The notes under the pieces were generated by a model. The model made no database searches. It saw only the letters and a program-made list of their open reading frames with translations, and was not told the DNA's origin. 55,306 nt of DNA, taken from the NCBI RefSeq assembly GCF_014697125.1, contig NZ_JACJRG010000040.1, positions 1 through 55,306 on the forward strand. The letters are read 5' to 3'. Shown here one piece after another: positions 39,956 through 46,568 of the stretch. The number at the start of each line of letters is the position of its first letter. Within the stretch, counting starts at the first letter, position 1. This stretch comes from Anabaena minutissima FACHB-250. GTDB taxonomy: Bacteria > Cyanobacteriota > Cyanobacteriia > Cyanobacteriales > Nostocaceae. The position numbers and the translations under genes were made by a program.

Positions 39956-40477
39956 ATGCGATCGCTAGAAGAACCAAAGTTACTCTCTGATTTCATTCAA
40001 CATGACGGACAGTTACAAGGAGCGTTACTGCTTGAAAAATCTAGTGGAATTATTTCTACAAATAGTGAAGGTAAAATAACTTCTTGGGGAAATTTGAGTT
40101 CGAGAAAATGGTTTTGGCATCAGAAGATTTTCGGGAATATAACCACTAATGAAAATCTTTACCCTCTAAAAAAAGAGACTTATGATGATTGGGTTTTGAT
40201 TAACAAGCAGCCCTCTTTATTACAAGATTTTCTCGGTGATAATCAAGTAAATTTCATTTCCGAGGAGCAGTATAATCAACTTCGGAACGATTATGATCAT
40301 CGCTGGACTTGTTTTTACTGGTTAACCCGTCCTGGATTTTCTCAGGATTTTTCCCAAGCTATAATTCAACTGGCTTTTTATTGTCCAAGTGCGTGTCATT
40401 ATGCCAGTATCTTTCATCTCCAAAAAATTAGTAACAAATGGGAAGTTAACTCATCTTATGGCTTATACAATCAATAA
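39956..40477 (+). CDS. Hypothetical protein, 173 aa, not recognised
   Basis: A soluble protein, rich in aromatic residues (WFWHQKIF, CFYWLTRPGF, YASIFHLQKI), with no signal, membrane helix or known motif. The N-terminal DGQLQGALLLEKSSGIIST could be a beta-hairpin domain. The ATG at 39956 overlaps a HIP1 octamer (ATGCGATCGC). No clear Shine-Dalgarno is seen, although AATAAGAAT precedes it. It converges on the ABC-3 permease gene with a 16-base gap. The coding assignment rests on length and plausible codon use. Confidence 0.62.
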   Translation: MRSLEEPKLLSDFIQHDGQLQGALLLEKSSGIISTNSEGKITSWGNLSSRKWFWHQKIFGNITTNENLYPLKKETYDDWVLINKQPSLLQDFLGDNQVNFISEEQYNQLRNDYDHRWTCFYWLTRPGFSQDFSQAIIQLAFYCPSACHYASIFHLQKISNKWEVNSSYGLYNQ

Positions 40478-40493
40478 TTAATTATAGAAAAAA

Positions 40494-41342
40494 TCATCCT
40501 TTTTGGTTACTAGTAGGAATTAAAACGCCATGTTTGGGACTAAATAATAAAGCTAACAGAAATAATCCTGACACTACTAAGACAATTGCTGGGCCAGAGG
40601 GCAAATTATAAAAGTAGCTGAGATACATACCGCTAATACTAGAAATCACACCAATGACTGCACCTAAAAACATGACTTGGTGTAAACGTTTCACTAAAAG
40701 ATAAGCAGTTGCGCCTGGTGTAATTAATAGTGATAAAACTAAAATTACACCTACAGCTTTCATGCTGGCGACAATAGTTAAGGAAATCAATAGCATCAAG
40801 CCAAAATTAAGCCGATTGACTGGTAAACCTGCGGCTTGCGCTCCCAAGGGATCAAAGGTGTAAAATAGTAATTCTTTATATAACAGAACAATTACTATTA
40901 AAACAATGGCGGCAATGATGGCTGTGTCCCTTACTTCATCTACAGTTACACCCAGAATATTGCCAAAAAGAAAGTGATTGAGGTCGATTTTATTATCTTT
41001 TTGAATAATAGTAATTAAGGTAATGCCAAGGGCGAAAAATGCAGAGAAAACTATGCCCATTGCGGCATCTTCTTTAATGGGCGATCGCGTCCTAATCCAA
41101 GTTATGGCTACGGTACTAAAAACCCCAGCAATAAACGCGCCAATAAAAATATTTGCTCCCAACATAAAAGCGATCGCCAGTCCTGGTAAAACTGAGTGGC
41201 TAATAGCATCACCCAAGAGTGCTAATCTTTGCACCATCAAGTAACTACCCACAACCGCACACAACAAACCCACCAAAATCGCAATCACTAGCGATCGCTG
41301 CATAAATCCATACTGCAATGGCTCAATTAAAGCTTCTAACAT
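40494..41342 (-). CDS. ABC-3 family metal-ion permease (ZnuB/MntB type)
   Basis: The 282-residue membrane subunit of a zinc/manganese/iron importer with eight or nine helices. Conserved segments are MVQRLALLGDAISHSVLPGL, GIVFSAFFALGI, DPLGAQAAGLPVNRLNFG and KAVGVILVLSLLITPGATA. Normally it is encoded with an ATPase and a ZnuA-like binding protein; neither is adjacent here, as the upstream neighbour is an unrelated 123-aa protein. The ATPase and binding protein must be elsewhere if it is functional. ATG at 41342 is used. Confidence 0.92.
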   Translation of the reverse strand: MLEALIEPLQYGFMQRSLVIAILVGLLCAVVGSYLMVQRLALLGDAISHSVLPGLAIAFMLGANIFIGAFIAGVFSTVAITWIRTRSPIKEDAAMGIVFSAFFALGITLITIIQKDNKIDLNHFLFGNILGVTVDEVRDTAIIAAIVLIVIVLLYKELLFYTFDPLGAQAAGLPVNRLNFGLMLLISLTIVASMKAVGVILVLSLLITPGATAYLLVKRLHQVMFLGAVIGVISSISGMYLSYFYNLPSGPAIVLVVSGLFLLALLFSPKHGVLIPTSNQKG

Positions 41343-41429
41343 AGACTAATGTCACCTTTTCACCTCTTGTCAATGGTAGCTTTATTTGCACTAGTGAGAA
41401 ACAGGGGACAGGTGACAGGTGACAGGTGA

Positions 41430-41801
41430 TTATTGCGGACACTGTAACAGTTGTGCTTGGGGATAGTTTTTTCGTAGTTGCATTTGCCTTGGTGACTGTG
41501 CTTGTCCGTAGGTTGGTGACTGTTGTAATACTTCAGGCTTGGGTGGAATGGACAATTTATCTTCTCCTAGACTGCTGAACAAAATGACAGATTGCAATTG
41601 CAACCGGCGTTGTTGATGTTGCTGATAGAGTGTGGTATAAGTCTGAACAACCTGCTGCCATTCTGTCACCGGACAATAGCTGCGATCAATCAGTAGTGTA
41701 ATAGAGGGAATTGCAAACAACCAACTGATTAGCAATCCAGTGAGCAAAAAAACTAACCAACTGAGTCCTAAAGTTTTAAGTAGTTGCGTGTTGAGATTCA
41801 T
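41430..41801 (-). CDS. Small membrane-anchored hypothetical protein
   Basis: 123 residues: one N-terminal helix (about 11-37, GLSWLVFLLTGLLISWLFAI), then a soluble, Gln-rich tail (LYQQHQQRRLQLQS, SPRQMQLRKNYPQAQ) ending in LLQCPQ. No family was recognised. It is the third gene of a minus-strand group with the vWA lipoprotein (98-base gap) and the 217-aa membrane protein, so it may be a partner of those. Confidence 0.65.
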   Translation of the reverse strand: MNLNTQLLKTLGLSWLVFLLTGLLISWLFAIPSITLLIDRSYCPVTEWQQVVQTYTTLYQQHQQRRLQLQSVILFSSLGEDKLSIPPKPEVLQQSPTYGQAQSPRQMQLRKNYPQAQLLQCPQ

Positions 41802-41899
41802 TTTTTTAATTCGTAATATCTTTCACTAATGAGAAAACATCTTCCCCAATCCCCAAAAGTTATTTAATTTTGACTTTTGACTTGATTTGTCCCCAGTCC

Positions 41900-43636
41900 C
41901 TAGAGATTAGTCTGAAACAAGTCTTTGAGCAGAACTTGGACTTTTTCAGGTGTACCTTGGTAAACGCTGCCTTCTCGAATTGCGGCGATCGCTTCTAATT
42001 CCTCTTGATTGACTTCACCGTAGGCGATGGGATAAACTCTTACACCACTGTGTTTAATCACATCCTCAATTTGCGTAAACTCAGTTCCCGTGGTGCTTTC
42101 GCCATCTGTCAGCAGTAAGGCGTAGAATCGCCCGTTGGGATCGGTTTTGCGTTTTTCCATCAAATCTGCTAAACCAACGGCTAGTCCGTCATAGAGGGCT
42201 GTGTTACCATCAGGTTGCAGTTGGTCTATAGCTGCAAATAATCGTTTTTGTTCTAATTCGTTGAAAGGAGCAAGCGCAATTCGGCGAACGGGGCGATCGC
42301 TAAATGTAATTAACCCAATCTGATTACCCCGGTTGATTTGTTTGCTAGCAAATCGTAAGGCTTCCTGAACTGCTTTCAGGCGGTTGTTTTTTTCCATTGA
42401 ACCGCTTGTATCTACAATCAGTTCCATGTATACAGTACGTCCGCCATCCTTGCGTTGTTTCCAGAATGACTGCACCGCTTTCAATACTTCCCCTGATGGT
42501 ATGGGTGGAAATTTACTACGCTTGAGATATTCTGTTTGTTCATATCCCTGTTGTTTGGCTAATTCTTGCATGGGTGCAGAGGTGGCGAAGGTAGCAAATT
42601 GCTTCAAGGCTGCTTGCTCAGATGCACTATTCCAATCAAATCCTACTAATGGTGAATTTTCAGGATTACCTAAGGGAATGTAAGCCAGTTTGGCAAATTC
42701 CGGCTGTTTCTTTAAGTTGACATAGCTTTGGTAAGCCATGACGATCGCTTGAAACTGTTGGGAATCACGCAGCCAAATTTGCTTTAAGTCTAAGTATGTA
42801 GGTGTTGTCAGGCTGATTTGTTTTTGGAAGCTGCTAAAAGCTGAAGTCACTTGAGGATCATTTAGTTCAGCGATAGTCAATGGTTTACCATCTTGAGCAT
42901 GACCGGCTGAACGCCATAGTAAGGTATGCAGAAAATTTAAGGCTGATGAGGCGATATAAGGATTGGAATAACCAACTTGAATTTTACCTGAGAGAATAGC
43001 ATCCATCAGCCGATCAAACGTTACCTCTCCACCTTGAGCTAGTTCCTTATAGGTTTGGGGTTGAATAGCAAAAATGGCTTGGTTGGGGGCTAAAGCAGGT
43101 GCGATCGCTTGCAGGGATAATCCTTCTGCTTTGAGTAGTTCCAACCACATAGCAGTTGCTGGGGTGTAGCCTGCGGGTTTTCCTTTTTTGGCTGCGAGAA
43201 TTTGTGCGCCTAATCCAGAGGGAATATTCCGAATCCCCACTTGAATCACTTGTCCAGATGGGAGTTTTTGACGTTGTTGATTAAATTTTTCGGCGACATC
43301 AACTAACCAACGTTCATCGTCTCGTTCTCCATTAGCTTTTTCTGCTGAACTATAGATTTCCACATACACAATATTTGAATTGTTGCTAGGCTTTGCACCA
43401 TACAGAGGAAAGGTGTTGGGATCAGGTACAGAATCAGCCACCGGAGGAATCACGACAGTATAGGACGTGGTATCAGATACTAGCTGTGAATCTACTTGAA
43501 TGTTTGGTAAAAGCTGTTCGCGGAGATAGCGATCGCTACTTTCAAAGGAATCGATGTCTATGGGTATTGTACAAGCGCACAACAAGCTGAGGCATAGTCC
43601 AATTACTAGCCCAAATTGAAAACGTAATTTTTTCAT
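41900..43636 (-). CDS. Solute-binding plus von Willebrand A domain lipoprotein
   Basis: 578 residues. The signal peptide ends in a lipobox (LSLLCAC, Cys about 22). Residues about 85-375 form a periplasmic binding domain of family 1 type (NIVYVEIYSSAEKANGERD, GLGAQILAAKKGKPAGYT, GGEVTFDRLMDAILSGKIQ). Residues about 400-575 are a vWA domain with an intact metal site (ELIVDTSGSMEKNN, DGNTALYDGLAVG, LLTDGESTTG). Proteins of this fusion type are anchored outside the cytoplasmic membrane; their ligand is unknown. It starts 5 bases after the 217-aa membrane protein gene, so the two are co-translated. Confidence 0.9.
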   Translation of the reverse strand: MKKLRFQFGLVIGLCLSLLCACTIPIDIDSFESSDRYLREQLLPNIQVDSQLVSDTTSYTVVIPPVADSVPDPNTFPLYGAKPSNNSNIVYVEIYSSAEKANGERDDERWLVDVAEKFNQQRQKLPSGQVIQVGIRNIPSGLGAQILAAKKGKPAGYTPATAMWLELLKAEGLSLQAIAPALAPNQAIFAIQPQTYKELAQGGEVTFDRLMDAILSGKIQVGYSNPYIASSALNFLHTLLWRSAGHAQDGKPLTIAELNDPQVTSAFSSFQKQISLTTPTYLDLKQIWLRDSQQFQAIVMAYQSYVNLKKQPEFAKLAYIPLGNPENSPLVGFDWNSASEQAALKQFATFATSAPMQELAKQQGYEQTEYLKRSKFPPIPSGEVLKAVQSFWKQRKDGGRTVYMELIVDTSGSMEKNNRLKAVQEALRFASKQINRGNQIGLITFSDRPVRRIALAPFNELEQKRLFAAIDQLQPDGNTALYDGLAVGLADLMEKRKTDPNGRFYALLLTDGESTTGTEFTQIEDVIKHSGVRVYPIAYGEVNQEELEAIAAIREGSVYQGTPEKVQVLLKDLFQTNL

Positions 43637-43641
43637 CTGAT

Positions 43642-44295
43642 TTAGTCTCTTAAAATTCCTCTCGTGTTTTCAACAATCAGTGTTTGCAGTCGTGTTGAGA
43701 TCACACCAGAATTAGTGAGTGTAGGTTGTCCCAAATTGTCCAGTGCTATTTGGTCGTGCAATTCCTGAAGTTGATCCTGGGTGTGCTGAAGTCGGGTCAG
43801 ACTGCTTTGCAATTGTTGTTTTGCCAATTCTCGATAGTGTGATGTTTGTACCTTTTCAGTTAGTTGCAAAGCCTTTACCAGTCGGTCAAGCAAATCTAAA
43901 ACGGTGTGCAAGGTTTCTAGTAAGTCTGGAGTAAAAGTTGATTCCTGTTGAGAAATTTGGATAGTAATATGCTGAATCGTTAAAGTCTGTTGTCGAACTG
44001 ATCGCCACAGAGATTCAGAAGCATGAGGAATCTGGTTATCCAAGTAACTGATATGACCAAGAAATACATCTAATTGCAGCAAATCTGCTGAATTTGCCAA
44101 AGTGCGGCTTTTTTGCCGTTGGAGTTGCATATACCAAGATGCGATCGCCAAAACAACAATCACTGCACCGCTAAATATCACAATCCAACGCATTCCTAAC
44201 CACAAAACGAAGCCCACATAACCGATTAATAGCCCAGTTATTAATAATTTAGTTTGAGACAGGTGCAAAAAATTACGCCGAGATGGATTTATCAT
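43642..44295 (-). CDS. Membrane protein with helical C-terminal domain
   Basis: 217 residues with two adjacent membrane helices (about 15-32 and 36-56, LLITGLLIGYVGFVLWLG and VIFSGAVIVVLAIASWY), then a long helical, coiled-coil-prone region (about 75-190, LETLHTVLDLLDRLVKALQ, QLQSSLTRLQHTQDQLQEL). The layout recalls XpaC-like proteins that accompany solute-binding/vWA genes in other bacteria, but I cannot confirm membership. It is the first gene of the group with the vWA lipoprotein. Confidence 0.7.
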   Translation of the reverse strand: MINPSRRNFLHLSQTKLLITGLLIGYVGFVLWLGMRWIVIFSGAVIVVLAIASWYMQLQRQKSRTLANSADLLQLDVFLGHISYLDNQIPHASESLWRSVRQQTLTIQHITIQISQQESTFTPDLLETLHTVLDLLDRLVKALQLTEKVQTSHYRELAKQQLQSSLTRLQHTQDQLQELHDQIALDNLGQPTLTNSGVISTRLQTLIVENTRGILRD

Positions 44296-44330
44296 GAATA
44301 AATTACCTCGTGCATGATTTGAGAAAATAA

Positions 44331-44354
44331 GTTTGTAGTAAGGACTTTAGTCCT
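44331..44354. repeat. Half copy of a MITE-like terminal repeat
   Basis: GTTTGTAGTAAGGACTTTAG and the next bases match the terminal inverted repeat of the 117-bp element at 46397-46513. It is itself partly palindromic (AAGGACTTTAGTCCTT). It lies between the response regulator stop and the 217-aa gene start. Confidence 0.6.
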
Positions 44355-44363
44355 TAGTATGAA

Positions 44364-45071
44364 CTAATCAATTAAGCCTGCTTCTCTGGCGCGAATTTTA
44401 GTCATGATTCTGATGTTCTTCCCTTGAGTTCTTAATTCATCACAATCAATACCTAAAGCTTCTTGCAATGTATCCCAGTGGTTGCGAACTGTGCGTTCAG
44501 ATACACAAATATGTGCCGCGATCGCTTTATCTTGCAATCCTTCATTAAAGGCTAGGCTGAGTAACTTTAATATCTCTGGTTTAACGTTTAATTCCTCATA
44601 TATATTTGGATATATATGAATGTGTGTAATTTCTTTGATACAGGTAAATCCCCTTAATGCCCCATCTATTCTGGAGAGCATTTCTTGGTTAGTAATATTT
44701 TTATCAGCAATAACAAAGCCCCCTTTATGGATATCAATTGCAGGTTTAATTTGCACTAGTCTTTTCACATAAGGGCTTTGGACAAGAATATTCACTTTAG
44801 GATATTTGTGCATTATCTGCTGCAAGAGTTCAAGACCTATACGAGTCTGTGCTATTTTTCCAGGTTGTTCTGGTAAACAAATATCCATAATTATGAGGTT
44901 GGTTTGCAAATTAGATATTTTATTTAAAGCATCATTAGCTGTTTGAGATAGGCTAATTTTCGCATTAGGATAATAATTTTTGAGCAGTTCAGTTGTTCCA
45001 GTTAGACAGATATCAGAACTATCAACTAAAACAATTTGCATGGATGTAGTATTTGCCAAAAATTTGTTCAT
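44364..45071 (-). CDS. LuxR-type response regulator
   Basis: 235 residues: a receiver-like domain (about 10-135) with the acidic start IVLVDSSDIC (Asp-Ser rather than the usual Asp-Asp) and the phospho-acceptor region NLIIMDICLPEQPG. A LuxR-like helix-turn-helix follows (about 163-225, LSLAFNEGLQDKAIAAHI then VSERTVRNHWDTLQEALGI). It is likely a transcription factor controlled by phosphorylation or in a degenerate mode. No kinase is adjacent. It is upstream of, and co-oriented with, the vWA operon, and may regulate it. The second ATG (MQIVLVDSS, at 45041) is an alternative start. Confidence 0.85.
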   Translation of the reverse strand: MNKFLANTTSMQIVLVDSSDICLTGTTELLKNYYPNAKISLSQTANDALNKISNLQTNLIIMDICLPEQPGKIAQTRIGLELLQQIMHKYPKVNILVQSPYVKRLVQIKPAIDIHKGGFVIADKNITNQEMLSRIDGALRGFTCIKEITHIHIYPNIYEELNVKPEILKLLSLAFNEGLQDKAIAAHICVSERTVRNHWDTLQEALGIDCDELRTQGKNIRIMTKIRAREAGLID

Positions 45072-45185
45072 ATTTTTCTACCTGGATTATGAATTGGGAC
45101 AAAGTTCTTGGTGTGTAGAAACTATGCAAATTCTCTACTTACATTCTGATTTTTCCTGATAGCAGAGGGCATTGATATAAATGTG

Positions 45186-45274
45186 GGACTTACGCACAAA
45201 TTACGGAATAAAGAACCACAGAGACGCAGAGAACACAGAGAAATAAGGGTTTAAGAGAGTTTTTGCGTAAGTCC
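45186..45274. repeat. MITE-like element with 11-bp terminal inverted repeats
   Basis: GGACTTACGCA (45186-45196) and TGCGTAAGTCC (45264-45274) are perfect inverted termini of an 89-bp noncoding unit whose interior contains the CACAGAGACGCAGAGAACAC repeat found also near 14475 and 15993. It lies between the LuxR-type regulator start and the DUF2207 gene end. Confidence 0.7.
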
Positions 45275-45351
45275 TGAAATGATTAAAGATAGTGATATAG
45301 AACGCCTTTTATACAACCAGTAATTCTTAAATACTTAAAGCATTTATTGAG

Positions 45352-46218
45352 TTAATCACCGCCACCGCCACCACCACCACCATCACCTCCATCACCACCA
45401 CCATCACCACCATACCCCCCAACTTCGTAACTACTACTGCTGTGTTCGTAAGTAACACTAACGCTCTTACGAGAGAATAAGATCCGGTAGACAATTAACA
45501 AGAGAATTGCCCAAAAAATCCACTTAAACAAATTATCGTCAGATTGTGAACTTTGCCATATAGGGGGTTTTATTTCAGTACCTGTGCGATCAAATGTCAC
45601 CTGAATTTCTAAATCTTCTCCTGGTTCAATAGCTGTTTCAGCAACAGCTTCAATAGTTTTTGAATTCACTTTGCGGATATTTGTAGATATTCCAAAGCTT
45701 TGGAAATCTTTGATACTAGCAGCAAATTTTTCAGGTAATTCTACTCTGACTCTTGCCTGTTTGATAGGGGCTTTACGGTCAGAAAAAATAGCTTTCCAAT
45801 ATACTTGAGCATCGTTATCATTTACGTGTAACCCACCAACAACGCGATATTTCAATACGAAAATATCGCTTTCTGGTGCTTTGAGTTGATGCTTCCAACG
45901 AATCCAACGTTGATTATTTTCTATACCTGTTTCGCTGGGTAATAATCGACCATTTTCTGTGACTGATATTTCAGTAATATTGTCTACTTTATTCATAGGA
46001 ATATAGCGGGAGCGTTGATTGTTATAATCTCCTGTAAATATATATTTTTGTGTTTCGGTAATTAACATATCACCGTTAGTTTGCACGGCAATATCAACAT
46101 TTATAAACTCCCAATAAAAAGGGACTGATTGTGCTTGAACGTGATTAAAAGAAAATGTGAGGCTGAAAATTAGTGTGATACAAAATAGGAATAGTCTTTG
46201 CATCAGTTGACGACACAT
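45352..46218 (-). CDS. DUF2207-domain membrane protein with Gly/Asp tail
   Basis: 288 residues with a signal peptide (LFCITLIFSLTFSFNHVQAQ, cleaved about residue 30), an extracytoplasmic beta-rich DUF2207 domain (about 33-215, with VDIAVQTNGDMLITETQKY and WRWKHQL-like WIRWKHQLKAPE), one membrane helix (about 232-250, LFKWIFWAILLLIVYRILF) and a cytoplasmic tail. The tail is SSSSYEVGGYGG followed by alternating GGD/GG runs. Most DUF2207 proteins are longer, with several helices, so this is a short form; the glycine-rich end is a known feature of the family. Function unknown. ATG at 46218 or 46200. Confidence 0.82.
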   Translation of the reverse strand: MCRQLMQRLFLFCITLIFSLTFSFNHVQAQSVPFYWEFINVDIAVQTNGDMLITETQKYIFTGDYNNQRSRYIPMNKVDNITEISVTENGRLLPSETGIENNQRWIRWKHQLKAPESDIFVLKYRVVGGLHVNDNDAQVYWKAIFSDRKAPIKQARVRVELPEKFAASIKDFQSFGISTNIRKVNSKTIEAVAETAIEPGEDLEIQVTFDRTGTEIKPPIWQSSQSDDNLFKWIFWAILLLIVYRILFSRKSVSVTYEHSSSSYEVGGYGGDGGGDGGDGGGGGGGGD

Positions 46219-46396
46219 CAGGAATTACTCCATATCTAAAATTCAAAATGCTCTTACCCTTCTGAGGGAATATCGTCAGATAATAGTGAAAATTGTTAAA
46301 TTTGTTATGCAACTTTACAATTAAATTTATTTTGAGTAAGTAGAAAGACTTGAAAAAACCAAACTATGTTAAGCAATGTAAAAAGACTAGGATTGA

Positions 46397-46513
46397 GTTC
46401 GTAGTAAGGACTTTAGTCCTTTTTTGTTCGCGGAGCGTCTGTCTACGACACGCTATGCGTTGGCGTAGCCTCTCGGAGAGAACGCAGAGAGAACTAAAGT
46501 TCTCACTACAAAC
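46397..46513. repeat. MITE-like element, 117 bp
   Basis: The left end GTTCGTAGTAAGGACTTTAG (46397 on) and the complement of the right end GTTTGTAGTGAGAACTTTAG (46513 back) match at 19 of 23 positions. The interior has GCGTCTGTCTACGACACGCT-type palindromes typical of Nostoc noncoding repeats. A half copy lies at 44331-44354. The rest of the 350-base gap (46219-46568) shows nothing else. Confidence 0.65.
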
Positions 46514-46568
46514 CTTTAATTATTTACCCTGTTTTACTTAAAGTTGTATTTTATTGTGACTTTATCAA

